From the NCBI GenBank assembly GCA_012270795.1, contig JAAXHO010000176.1, forward strand, positions 1 through 32,669: a DNA stretch of 32,669 bases, given 5' to 3'. The notes under the pieces are model-generated. The model saw only the letters and a program-made list of their open reading frames with translations, did not search any database and had not been told where the DNA came from. The stretch comes from Candidatus Poribacteria bacterium. GTDB lineage: Bacteria; Poribacteria; WGA-4E; WGA-3G. Positions within the stretch are counted from its first letter, which is position 1; the number at the start of each line of letters is the position of its first letter. The position numbers and the translations under genes were made by a program. Of the stretch, positions 1 to 8,406 are shown piece after piece.

Positions 1-65
1 AGTGTAGGCAATAGCCGTTCTTCAAAAGTCGCACAAACACGCGCAAGATGACCTTACGAAAATCT

Positions 66-109
66 GTTGTCTTGTAGGAGTGACTAAGAGATCGCTCTTA
101 CAAGACAAC
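66..109. repeat. Imperfect palindrome, GTAGGAG family
   Basis: An 18-bp inverted repeat with two mismatches: the left arm at 66-83 begins GTTGTCTTGTAGGAG and the right arm at 92-109 ends CTCTTACAAGACAAC, with a short loop between. Its core GTAGGAGTGA / TCGCTCTTAC resembles the palindrome at 1604-1646, so I treat both as one dispersed family. It lies about 70 bases upstream of the first gene. No coding potential is visible in bases 1-176. Confidence 0.7.
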
Positions 110-176
110 GTCTAAAATCAGAAATCAAAATCGTTGGAAAACTAAATTACCTTGATGCGGTATAGATAAGTTTAAA

Positions 177-1265
177 ATGAAAAATGACCCTATTGACATC
201 TGGAAAGAAGTTTTGTATAATAAATTGGTAGGAGAAAAGTACAGAAACTGTGTAACTTGTGAACAAGCGATTGACGAATTATTTACACGTCCTTTGAGGT
301 GGGTTATGCCAGCAAATCTTCCTCCAACATACTACAAACTCAAACATCAGCATGAAGCTGCTAAGACAGATTCGGAGCGGTTGAGTCTGTTAGAGGAGAT
401 GTTGCGTATTGTTCCGAAACACAAAGGCACAGAAAAGGTTGTATCTGACTTACGTAAACGTATTGCAGTTCTCAAAAAAGGCCCATTAGCGAAAGGTGGA
501 AAAGGTTCTGGTAAAAAGGGTTATAGTGAACATATACCGAAACAGGGTGCTGGTCAACTTGTGATGTTAGGACCGCCTAATAGTGGTAAGTCACTCCTCC
601 TTACCAACTGGACAAAAGCGAAACCTGAAGTATCGCCTACGCCGTATACAACAACGATTCCGGTTGTGGGAATGTTGCAGTATGAGAATATTCAGTTCCA
701 ACTCATTGATACACCGTCATTGATGCCGGACTTTATTTCTCCAAACGTTTTGACGTTAATTAGAAATGCTGATCTGTGTTTAGGTGTCGTGAGTCTTGCC
801 AATGATAGTCTGTTAGATGATTTGGATTCGGTTTTAACAGTTATCAACGATCAAAGAGGGGATGTTGAGGACGGTTCTTTAGGATATATTGTTGTTGCAA
901 ACCAGATGGACACGCCTGGTGCCTCTGATAGGTTAGAGATTCTCACTGAGTTCTATGGTGATACTATGCCTATCTATCCAATTTCTGCGGAAACTGGGGA
1001 AGGTAAAGATGCTATCCTACAAGGATTATATAAGACATTGGATATTGTGCGTGTGTATCCGAAGGCACCGGGGAAATCGGTAGAACGTGATGATCCGATT
1101 GTGCTTCCGAATGGTGCGACAGTGCTTGACGCTGCGACGGGATTACACAAGGATTTTGCTGAGTTTAAACTTGCGAGGATTTGGGGAGCTGCGTGGCACG
1201 ATGGCCAACCTGTTAGTCGTAATGATGCGATACATGATGGGGATGTAGTGGAATTCCATCTATAG
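177..1265 (+). CDS. DRG/Obg-like GTPase with C-terminal TGS domain
   Basis: A 362-residue P-loop GTPase of the TRAFAC Obg/DRG type. The N-terminal 100 residues are helical and charged, with a DRG-like stretch around 78-100 (IVPKHKGTEKV). The G domain follows: G1 GPPNSGKS at 132-139, G2 threonines at 158-160, G3 DTPS at 178-181, a variant G4 NQMD at 242-245 (usual NKxD) and G5 SAETG at 270-274. A TGS domain fills roughly 305-362 and the protein ends on it, as in DRG proteins. DRG family members act in the cytosol on translation or ribosomes; a role here is inference. The ATG has no clear Shine-Dalgarno sequence. The gene stands alone, with repeat-rich gaps on either side. Confidence 0.85.
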   Translation: MKNDPIDIWKEVLYNKLVGEKYRNCVTCEQAIDELFTRPLRWVMPANLPPTYYKLKHQHEAAKTDSERLSLLEEMLRIVPKHKGTEKVVSDLRKRIAVLKKGPLAKGGKGSGKKGYSEHIPKQGAGQLVMLGPPNSGKSLLLTNWTKAKPEVSPTPYTTTIPVVGMLQYENIQFQLIDTPSLMPDFISPNVLTLIRNADLCLGVVSLANDSLLDDLDSVLTVINDQRGDVEDGSLGYIVVANQMDTPGASDRLEILTEFYGDTMPIYPISAETGEGKDAILQGLYKTLDIVRVYPKAPGKSVERDDPIVLPNGATVLDAATGLHKDFAEFKLARIWGAAWHDGQPVSRNDAIHDGDVVEFHL

Positions 1266-1297
1266 ATGCTTCATAGAGTCTGTAAGTTTTGAGTTAT

Positions 1298-1448
1298 GTC
1301 TGAACAAGGATTTTCAGGATTACCAGATTTTCAAGATTGGAGTTTGGTGCATTAGATTGCCATTCAAAAGTTGACATAAATACTTATCAAAAAAACATTG
1401 ATGCGGTAATCCTTGTAATCTGATAATCCTGTAAATCCTGGTTCAGAC
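1298..1448. repeat. MITE-like element, copy 1 (GTCTGAAC termini)
   Basis: Both ends carry roughly 41-bp inverted repeats starting GTCTGAAC(A/C)AGGATTT and continuing CAGGATTA(C/T)CAGATT, matching at most positions. The interior contains AAAGTTGACATAAA and a TCAAAAA...TTGATG stretch, also found inside copy 2 at 12216-12393. No ORF is present, so any movement would need an enzyme encoded elsewhere. The termini are themselves built from a 9-base CAGGATTTT-like unit. Confidence 0.75.
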
Positions 1449-1603
1449 AACAAAGAACAAAGCACGTAACAACCCAGAATAGGTTCTATTGCTTCAAATT
1501 AGCATATCAAGGATAAAATTAAGATTATCCAATTATAGTGAAGTTTGAAGATAAGTTTACATTTCTGCAATTCACCATATTGACTGTCATGTAAGTATTC
1601 TTC

Positions 1604-1646
1604 GGTAGGAGCGACCTCCTGGTCGCGACCTAGGGTCGCTCCTACC
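1604..1646. repeat. Perfect palindrome, GTAGGAG family
   Basis: Perfect 13-bp arms, GGTAGGAGCGACC at 1604-1616 and GGTCGCTCCTACC at 1634-1646. The loop holds a second palindrome, GGTCGCGACC (1621-1630), so the element can fold in alternative ways. It resembles the repeats at 66-109 and 4609-4629. It lacks a following T-run, so it is more likely a dispersed repetitive palindrome than a terminator. Confidence 0.75.
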
Positions 1647-1778
1647 TGTGAAAGTGTGTAATTAATTCCATAATCTACCATAATAAATTAAACTTCATAA
1701 AGTTTGTGCTACAAAAAAGAGACGTTATCAATTAGAAATGGTATTACAAATAATTTGCGTTCAGTAGGTTAGCATATC

Positions 1779-3344
1779 ATGAAATACAAGAAATCTCGAC
1801 AGCCATTTTTGATATATTCAATCTTCATCCATATAGTATTGTTGATTTGCGTGTGGTGGTTTTCTCCGAGAGGGAAATTGCCAGATCCGATAAATTATCC
1901 TATCATTGATATTGTTCGAATGCCGCGAGAAGCTGTAGTGAAACCACCTGTTGAGATTGAAGAACCGTCTATTCCTATTCCAGATTCCTCCGAAAAAATA
2001 GTGGTAGCAACTCCGTCACCCCCGAAACCGGGTGTGGATTTGGATATGGATTGGTCTACGACTGAAAACAGTCCAACTAATAAGCGTCCACAGGAAAACT
2101 TGGGGGGACATAAAAAACCTGATCATCCCTTTTCAGATACCATTTCCATAGATGGGAACACTAAAATATCCCAAAATCCAAGAACTCAAACGTCTGTAAA
2201 AATTGAGCGTCATCATCTTTCAGTGGTATCTACTTCTGATAGGACAATTAATGCACCACAAACAGAAATAGTCCCGGTCCAGTTAGATTCAGAAGGCGGT
2301 CCTAAAGGTGTTTCTCCAACGATTGGCACCCCAAGTGTCAACTATGGCAGTCGGCGTGGAGATGCATTTCATGCGGCAAGCATGAGCAACACCTGGGGTG
2401 GCGGGAGTAGCACTTCAAGTACTGGCAAAGTCAGTGATGTCTACATCAAAATGATGGCTGAAATTGCACAAGGATTGGTTACTGCAACGACATCTAAAAA
2501 AGTTGATGTTGTTTTTCTATTGGACGAGACTGCAAGCATGGTTGACAATATAAGCGGGATAAGGGCATACATTGAGATTCTGTTTGATGCTTTCAAACGA
2601 GAAAAGAGAGATGTCACTTATGGCTTGGTGACATTTACGGATAAGGCAAAATATCATGGACGTACTGCCAAACTTGGCACGTTTCAGAATTGGCTTTTCA
2701 AAATTGATGTAGATAAAGGTGGTGACATCTCTGAAGCAGGATTAGATGCGTTGATGACAGCCGTAAAAAAGAGTAAATTTCGGCGCGATGCTCAACGGTT
2801 CTTTATCCTTGCGAGTGACGCAGCGTTCCATGACGCTGATTATGATGGCAAGTCTATACATAGTCTGGACTCTGTGATTTCAACATTACAGCGTGAAAAG
2901 GTGCGCGTGGAAGTTATCGGTATTGACTATTTGCCGATTAAGCAGATCGCATTGGCAACGGGTGGCTCTTGGCGTGCAATTCCGGGGAAGGGATATCTTG
3001 AATACACCCCACCGTTGACTATGATGACAAAAATGTTATCAAAATTGGGAACACTCAGTGGAGATGATAGCAGTGATAAGATCATAGTGCATGTCAACAA
3101 CTTACCGCGTCCAAAACAGGTGACGTTGACATGGAAGGTTCTAAATCCTTTGGGTGAGAAATGTTACGGTCCATTCAAGGAAAAAAGAGATGTTCCGAAT
3201 GATGATTCTACCAAAATAGAACTGACACCTAATCTCAATCACACTGCATTTCAGACTATTCCTGGGACTTATACAGTTATTTATCGTATTGAAAGTGATC
3301 GAGGTGAGAAAAGCATTCTTCGCAGGACACTTACCTATCAGTGA
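1779..3344 (+). CDS. Membrane-anchored von Willebrand factor A (VWA) protein
   Basis: 521 residues. One hydrophobic segment at about 11-28 (LIYSIFIHIVLLICVWWF) follows a basic start (MKYKKSR) and is followed by a proline-rich stretch to about 90, which is the layout of TonB-type N-termini. A low-complexity linker runs to about 235. A VWA domain covers about 242-405: the strand VDVVFLLD leads into a MIDAS-like D249-E-T-A-S253, then GLVTF and FFILASD strands. The usual DxSxS serine 2 is threonine, still compatible with metal binding. VWA domains bind protein partners through a metal; the partner is unknown. The C-terminal 90 residues look like a beta-rich domain. It most likely sits in the inner membrane facing the periplasm. 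The M20 gene follows 27 bases later. Confidence 0.8.
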   Translation: MKYKKSRQPFLIYSIFIHIVLLICVWWFSPRGKLPDPINYPIIDIVRMPREAVVKPPVEIEEPSIPIPDSSEKIVVATPSPPKPGVDLDMDWSTTENSPTNKRPQENLGGHKKPDHPFSDTISIDGNTKISQNPRTQTSVKIERHHLSVVSTSDRTINAPQTEIVPVQLDSEGGPKGVSPTIGTPSVNYGSRRGDAFHAASMSNTWGGGSSTSSTGKVSDVYIKMMAEIAQGLVTATTSKKVDVVFLLDETASMVDNISGIRAYIEILFDAFKREKRDVTYGLVTFTDKAKYHGRTAKLGTFQNWLFKIDVDKGGDISEAGLDALMTAVKKSKFRRDAQRFFILASDAAFHDADYDGKSIHSLDSVISTLQREKVRVEVIGIDYLPIKQIALATGGSWRAIPGKGYLEYTPPLTMMTKMLSKLGTLSGDDSSDKIIVHVNNLPRPKQVTLTWKVLNPLGEKCYGPFKEKRDVPNDDSTKIELTPNLNHTAFQTIPGTYTVIYRIESDRGEKSILRRTLTYQ

Positions 3345-3371
3345 CAGGGAATCCAAACAATAGAGAGAATA

Positions 3372-4541
3372 GTGAAAGATCTGATTTTTGAACATTGTCA
3401 TCGTCATTTCACAGACATCGTTGCGATTCGACGAGATATACACCGACATCCTGAGATTGAATTTGATGTGGAACGCACAGCGGGGATCGCTGCAGATGCG
3501 TTGGCTGCTCTTGGCATACCTGTTAAGACAGGAATTGGCAGAACAGGCGTTGTGGGTGATCTGGAGGTTGCTGGTGCGACGAAACGGATTGCTTTAAGGG
3601 CAGATATGGACGCGTTGCCAATTCAGGAGCAGACCGATGTTCCCTATAAATCGATGTTTGATGGAAAAGCACATTTATGTGGACACGATGCACACACTGC
3701 GATGCTCATCGGTACCGCAAGAATACTGTCCGAGCTGAAAAGTCAATTGAAGGTGAATATCAGATTTATCTTTCAACCTTGTGAAGAGGCATATCCTGGT
3801 GGTGCGGTAGCAATGATAGCCGACGACGTGTTGGACGATGTTGATGAAATCTACGGGATTCATGTCTTTCCACTTTACCCTGTTGGGAAATATGCGACCT
3901 GTGTTGGTCCGATGCTTGCACAATCGGATACGTTTGAAATCACGATTACGGGTAGGGGCGGACATGCTGCATTTCCACACCTGACTGTAGACCCGATCAT
4001 CGTTGGGGCGCAGTTTGTCAACACTGCTCAATCTGTAGTATCAAGAAATGTAAATCCATTAGACTCCGCAGTTGTCAGTATAACGCAATTTCACGGTGGC
4101 GATGCAAAGAACGTAATTCCTCCCTCTGTAACGCTTGCCGGTACTGTCCGAACTTTAGACCCAAAGGTGCAGATGTGTGTTCGGACTCAGTTGGAAAACC
4201 TACTCGCTGGGATAGCGAAGGCACATGATGCACAATACACGTTTGCTTATCAGGAAGGATGTCCTGTGACTTACAACCATGAACCGTGTGTTGATGCGGT
4301 TTTACGTTCAACTCACGAATTAGTGGGAGAGGAGAATGTGATGTATCCTATTTCTCCGATACTTGGTGGAGAGGATTTCGCGTGTTACTCACAGCAGATT
4401 CCAGCCTGTTTTGTCATGGTCGGAGCGGGAAATGAACAGAAAGGCATTGTCAATATGTGCCATCATCCGCAGTTTGATATTGATGAAACGTGTATGATTT
4501 ACGGTATGGCACTCACAACAAGTCTCAGTTTAATGGCGTAA
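3372..4541 (+). CDS. M20 family amidohydrolase (N-acyl amino acid/hippurate hydrolase-like)
   Basis: A 389-residue metal-dependent amidohydrolase of the M20D type (aminoacylase, hippuricase and IAA-amino-acid hydrolases). Visible signatures are RADMDALP (76-83), the metal-binding CGHDAHTAML (C103, H105, H108), the catalytic CEEAYPGGA (E138, E139), a conserved IH around 163, the dimerisation-domain GRGGHAAFPH near 194-203, and GGEDFACYS followed by HHPQFDID near the end. Family members release free amino acids from N-acyl or N-aroyl conjugates; the exact substrate cannot be read from sequence. The start is GTG at 3372, preceded by AGAGAGA. It lies 27 bases after the VWA gene and may be cotranscribed with it. 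Confidence 0.92.
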   Translation: MKDLIFEHCHRHFTDIVAIRRDIHRHPEIEFDVERTAGIAADALAALGIPVKTGIGRTGVVGDLEVAGATKRIALRADMDALPIQEQTDVPYKSMFDGKAHLCGHDAHTAMLIGTARILSELKSQLKVNIRFIFQPCEEAYPGGAVAMIADDVLDDVDEIYGIHVFPLYPVGKYATCVGPMLAQSDTFEITITGRGGHAAFPHLTVDPIIVGAQFVNTAQSVVSRNVNPLDSAVVSITQFHGGDAKNVIPPSVTLAGTVRTLDPKVQMCVRTQLENLLAGIAKAHDAQYTFAYQEGCPVTYNHEPCVDAVLRSTHELVGEENVMYPISPILGGEDFACYSQQIPACFVMVGAGNEQKGIVNMCHHPQFDIDETCMIYGMALTTSLSLMA

Positions 4542-4608
4542 TTACGGTGGTTGTGGTGTGTAAATGTTAAGTAGCAAACAGAGGAACGAACAACCTAACT
4601 CATAAATG

Positions 4609-4629
4609 GTAGGAGGGGTTTCTAACCCC
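4609..4629. repeat. Partial GTAGGAG-family repeat
   Basis: GGTAGGAGGGGTT followed by a small hairpin, GGGGTT (4615-4620) and AACCCC (4624-4629). It shares its first eight bases with the palindrome at 1604. It lies just upstream of the TPR gene, which is one reason for rejecting the longer upstream start of that gene. Confidence 0.5.
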
Positions 4630-4728
4630 GATTTAACGCACACGCGATACTGTGATTTTGGACAAAATTGCATTTATGAGATAGGCTGGAACAACAAAAT
4701 TGTCTCACATAGTAGAATGGAGAATGAA

Positions 4729-7029
4729 ATGCATAAATCAATCGCAGCATGGAAGCAAATTGTAATCTCAGCACAAATACTGACTCTGCTTTTATATGTC
4801 GGAACTGGTGTCTTTGCACAAGTGCAACCAAACAATGTGCAAAAGCAACAGGAAAGAATCCAAACTATAAGAGATATTCAAGATGCTAACGATCACTATT
4901 ATGATAGACGTTATGCGGAAGCAATCAAGGCATATAAAGCACTACTCAAAAAAGAACTTACACAGAACCAAAAGGATTCCGTTCGGTTGATGCTCGGACA
5001 AAGTTATGCCAAACTCGGCGAAGATAAAGAAGCAAGACGTATTTTCAAGGAGGTTGTTGATGATAATCCGGACGGTTCTTACGCGTCTCAAGCGGTGCAT
5101 CAACTGTCAGACCTTTATAGTCGACGATACCAATATAAAGAGGCGATAATTTTATGTAAGCAGATACAACAACAACACCCAAAAAGTTCTGCTGCTGCGG
5201 TTGCAGCGTATCTCACAGCGTATCAACAATACTTAGATGGTAATTCTGAAGGTGCGGTCACAAGTTACAAGCATTTTCTTGATGAATATCCCACTTCCAT
5301 CTATCGTTCTGCGGCAGTGAGTGGTCTTGTTCGTCTTTATACGCAAAATCAACAGTTCGCTGAAGCAGAAAAACTGATTAAGGCAAGGGTAAAACTAAAC
5401 CCATCTGATACCACGCTTTTAGAAGAATTGGCGACCCTTTTCCATCAACAAGGACAGTCTCAGAAAGCACTTGAACTCTATGTTAGTGTTCTTGAAAAAA
5501 ATCCTACAAACATATCTATGCGTAGGAAACTTGGAAATCTTTATGCGGAGCTTGGCAAGAAGGAACAGGCGATAGCGGAATGGAAAAAATCGGTTGTAGG
5601 AAGTACGGGGCAATATCAGCAACTGGGTTCAATTTACCTTTCACACAAGATGTATCCCGAAGCAGTGAAGGCATTTCAACAAGCGATAGGCGCAAATCCG
5701 AGTTATTACTACCTATATATCCAGTTGGCATCAGTCTATAAGATTCAGGGAGATATAGAAAAAGCTGCTGCGACCTATCTTGATGGCTTACAGAGTGTTG
5801 GTCCCAGTGGAAGTCAGCGGGACTCTATATGGCAATCTGTACTTGAGATTTATCAAGGGGATAGACAGAAACCGCTTAGAGACAAGTTAATTGCACAATA
5901 TGAAAAAGTGTATCAAGCTGCACCGCGAAATCTCAATAATGCTTTGACGTTAGGAGAACTTTATTTCTATGCAGACCAGCATGACAAGGCACTTCAAACA
6001 TTTACTCAAACCCACCGAATTTATTCTACTTATGTGGATTCAACATTGAAAAGATGTGCGATTTATTTACAACGCAAACAGAATCCTGCTGCGATTGACT
6101 TTTACAAGACACTGTTGCAGCTTTCAAGGGATAGCAGATACCTTTCCGATGCAAGATACGCGCTTGCAAGCATTTACCAAAACACAGAACTGTGGGAGGA
6201 AGCAGTTAGTGTTTTGAAAGAGATGAGCAAAAACAGCGTTAATTCCATCAACAGTCAAGTTCTCCTTGCACAGATTCAGTTGCGTGGTTTGCATGATCCG
6301 AAAGCTGCACAGATGACACTTCAACCATTAATTGATAGAAGGATTTTATCTACTCAACATATTGAATCCCAATTAATTCTTGGGGAATGCCATCTGCTTC
6401 TAAAAAGATTTATGCTTGCGCGGCAGGTTTTAACACCGATAGCGGACAGCAATGGTCGGTCAAGTGCAACTGCACGGAAACTCATTGGAGACACCTACTT
6501 TTTTGCGTCCGAATTTGACAATGCAATAGCGGAATATCGCAAGGTTGTAAGTGTTTCTACAACTGACGAACTCACGAATGACGCGCTTGAACGAATAGTG
6601 TTGATCCAAGGCAATACCGACTTTCTTACGATTCCTCTAACAGATTACGCAAACGCGCTACAACTGCACTTGAGTGGTAACGCAAAAGCAGCAATCACAC
6701 AATGTGAAGATACAATCTCACTCTATCCGAATGCTATGGTGACTGATGATATGTGGATGCTGTTGGGATCCATATATCTTTCACAGAAAGCTTATGGAGA
6801 TGCTCTTCATTCATATAAACAGGTTGTTGCGCAGGAGAGTTCCTTAGCTGCTGTGGCTCTTACACAAATCGCGGACATATATAATAAGAAAAAAGACTAT
6901 AAGAATGCAGCGGATACCTACACAACGCTATTGACAACTTATCCCGACAATAGTATTGTTCCCCATGTCCGTCAACAGCTGGACAAAGTCACAAAGTTAA
7001 TGAAGACATCAAATCATAATTTTCCGTAA
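4729..7029 (+). CDS. Secreted tetratricopeptide repeat (TPR) protein
   Basis: 766 residues from ATG 4729. That start has GGAG six bases upstream and begins a clean signal peptide (MHKSIAAWKQ then a hydrophobic run, ending VFAQ). A longer frame opens at 4606 but would translate a dispersed repeat and lacks a ribosome site. The mature protein is almost entirely helical TPR units: DANDHYYDRRYAEAIKAYKA, MLGQSYAKLGEDKEARRIFK, ATLFHQQGQSQKALELYVSV, GNLYAELGKKEQAIAEWKKS and further copies to the C-terminus. TPR arrays are protein-binding scaffolds. Here the array would act in the periplasm or on the outer membrane, as in BamD/YfgM-like or secretion-associated proteins. The actual partner is unknown. 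No transmembrane segment other than the signal is seen. Confidence 0.88.
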   Translation: MHKSIAAWKQIVISAQILTLLLYVGTGVFAQVQPNNVQKQQERIQTIRDIQDANDHYYDRRYAEAIKAYKALLKKELTQNQKDSVRLMLGQSYAKLGEDKEARRIFKEVVDDNPDGSYASQAVHQLSDLYSRRYQYKEAIILCKQIQQQHPKSSAAAVAAYLTAYQQYLDGNSEGAVTSYKHFLDEYPTSIYRSAAVSGLVRLYTQNQQFAEAEKLIKARVKLNPSDTTLLEELATLFHQQGQSQKALELYVSVLEKNPTNISMRRKLGNLYAELGKKEQAIAEWKKSVVGSTGQYQQLGSIYLSHKMYPEAVKAFQQAIGANPSYYYLYIQLASVYKIQGDIEKAAATYLDGLQSVGPSGSQRDSIWQSVLEIYQGDRQKPLRDKLIAQYEKVYQAAPRNLNNALTLGELYFYADQHDKALQTFTQTHRIYSTYVDSTLKRCAIYLQRKQNPAAIDFYKTLLQLSRDSRYLSDARYALASIYQNTELWEEAVSVLKEMSKNSVNSINSQVLLAQIQLRGLHDPKAAQMTLQPLIDRRILSTQHIESQLILGECHLLLKRFMLARQVLTPIADSNGRSSATARKLIGDTYFFASEFDNAIAEYRKVVSVSTTDELTNDALERIVLIQGNTDFLTIPLTDYANALQLHLSGNAKAAITQCEDTISLYPNAMVTDDMWMLLGSIYLSQKAYGDALHSYKQVVAQESSLAAVALTQIADIYNKKKDYKNAADTYTTLLTTYPDNSIVPHVRQQLDKVTKLMKTSNHNFP

Positions 7030-7352
7030 TTATTGTTCCCGACCCAAAACTAAATGACCTACATTGAACGGTAAAATAGAAATTTTGCTTGTATTTTCTT
7101 GAAGTCAAGTGTTATACTTTCCATAGTTAATTTTGTGTTTTATCACAGTCCACAGGATTGAGGACTGTGCAAGTTGAAGTTTATTTTGGTAATCCATTTG
7201 AAGGTAATGGTTCCTATTTGATACCACTACCTATACGTTTTTTAGAGAACGAAATAATCTATAACGGTATTTTGCAAACATATTTTTATGTATGAAAAAT
7301 ACTTCGCTATATTCATTAAAGTTTCATATAGAGGAGAAATTGGAGATAAACA
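7030..7352. other. Non-coding leader with stem-loop
   Basis: This 323-base AT-rich gap carries a possible promoter (7089-7118) and a stem-loop with perfect 8-bp arms, CACAGTCC (7144-7151) and GGACTGTG (7162-7169). If the promoter is used, the next gene has an unusually long leader of about 230 bases. I see no gene in it. Confidence 0.5.
7089..7118 (+). promoter_or_regulatory. Possible sigma70-type promoter
   Basis: TTGTAT (7089-7094), an 18-base spacer and TATACT (7113-7118). The match is good but the position is 235 bases ahead of the next start codon, so confidence is low. Confidence 0.35.
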
Positions 7353-8201
7353 ATGAAAAATCGTAAGTTAAACGTATATTTACATAATTTCTATATTTTG
7401 AGCGGAAAGATTATAGGTATTAGCATCTTCATCTTTATGTTTACAACGTTAACGATTTGGATAAGCGGTGTAGATGCAGCTAAATCTCTTGGGGACCCAT
7501 TTGACGGGAATTCCTTACAAAATAACAATTGGAAATGGAAAGCTTCTAATGTAGAAGGGGCTGAGCCTAATGAATGGGATGTTGGTAATACTAAAGAGGG
7601 TTGGCTTCACATAACTGGTGAAGTTAACCGCAACCTTTGGCCTTCTGATACAACAAATAGACTCTATCAAGTGCCTGAAGGTGATTTTGATGTAGAGACA
7701 CATGTCTATATAAATTATACAGGAGGTTGCGTTGTTAGTGGACTTACAGCATATTCTCCTACCACAAAAGACCGTCAGAACCGTGACGGTGAGTGGGTAA
7801 CAATTAAGCTCTGGGGCCGCCAAAACGATGCAATTATCCAATGGCAAAAGCGACAGTTTGATGGGGGTGAAGGACTTAGAGGACATGTGCCAGGGTTTCA
7901 AGATCCGGCGGGTGAAATGGATATTTATATGCGTCTTAGCCGAGAGGGTAACACCTTCAATGCCTGGTGGAAACGTGAAGCTAACGAAGATTGGATTCAT
8001 ATAGGTGAAACCGAACAAGAATTTAATGAACCGCTTGAAGTCGGAATTTATTCGGGAATTTGTACCGGATCGGGTACGTTGACTACCCAGTTTGAGTATT
8101 TTGTGGATAACCTTACTCCGTCTGACGTTTCTCCGCGTGCAAAGTTACCTATTGCATGGGGCGCATTAAAACAGAGGCATAGTTTACCAAGTTCTCGTTA
8201 A
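7353..8201 (+). CDS. Secreted concanavalin A-like (DUF1349/LamG-type) protein
   Basis: 282 residues. The N-terminal 45 residues are a signal peptide or anchor with a long hydrophobic run (IIGISIFIFMFTTLTIWI) ending near DAA. The rest reads as one beta-sandwich of the concanavalin A-like lectin/glucanase fold: it opens DPFDGNSL...W.W, contains WLHITGEVNRNLW, a central VETHVYI strand, IKLWGRQNDAIIQW, MRLSREGNTFNAWWK and EPLEVGIYSG, and ends QFEYFVDN, the usual last strand of DUF1349-type domains. Such domains often bind carbohydrate, but no enzymatic residues can be assigned. A short tail (PRAKLPIAWGALK) follows. GGAG lies a few bases upstream of the ATG. No neighbour clearly shares its function. 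Confidence 0.75.
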   Translation: MKNRKLNVYLHNFYILSGKIIGISIFIFMFTTLTIWISGVDAAKSLGDPFDGNSLQNNNWKWKASNVEGAEPNEWDVGNTKEGWLHITGEVNRNLWPSDTTNRLYQVPEGDFDVETHVYINYTGGCVVSGLTAYSPTTKDRQNRDGEWVTIKLWGRQNDAIIQWQKRQFDGGEGLRGHVPGFQDPAGEMDIYMRLSREGNTFNAWWKREANEDWIHIGETEQEFNEPLEVGIYSGICTGSGTLTTQFEYFVDNLTPSDVSPRAKLPIAWGALKQRHSLPSSR

Positions 8202-8252
8202 TGTTCTACTGCAATTCTGCCTAAATAAATACTTGAGTGGTTTCTTCAATAG

Positions 8253-8301
8253 TACCTCTTTAGTGGAATTGACCTGACATCTCAATTCCACTAAAGAGGT
8301 A
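8253..8301. terminator. Perfect 20-bp hairpin downstream of the lectin-fold gene
   Basis: Perfect 20-bp arms at 8253-8272 and 8282-8301 with a nine-base loop. The top-strand arm begins TACCTCTTTAGTGG and the second ends CTAAAGAGGTA. It lies 51 bases past the stop codon, which suits an end-of-transcript structure. The run CTATTTTTATC is about ten bases further on, not directly adjacent as in a classical terminator. It could equally be a dispersed palindrome. Confidence 0.5.
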
Positions 8302-8406
8302 TGTATGGAATCTATTTTTATCAGTTTAAGGCAGGTCATATCAAAAGTGTACGGAAAATGTGGTTAATGAAGTAAATTTGGTCCGGTAAAATAGGAGGAG
8401 AGAAAA

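Larger units (their letters stand above)
1266..1778. other. Non-coding gap with two repeat elements
   Basis: This 513-base gap holds a 151-bp inverted-repeat element (1298-1448) and a GTAGGAG palindrome (1604-1646), listed separately. The rest is AT-rich. I see no convincing gene, and a 60-codon minus-strand ORF across the palindrome is not credible. Confidence 0.6.

Noticed and set aside
1499-1681. 60-codon minus-strand ORF
   Set aside because: It runs through the GTAGGAG palindrome, lacks a ribosome site and shows no family features.
4606-4728. Upstream extension of the TPR protein
   Set aside because: It would translate a dispersed repeat; ATG 4729 has a good ribosome site and starts the signal peptide.
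7515-8018. 167-codon minus-strand ORF
   Set aside because: It is antisense to the lectin-fold gene and has no recognisable motif; composition is that of a shadow frame.
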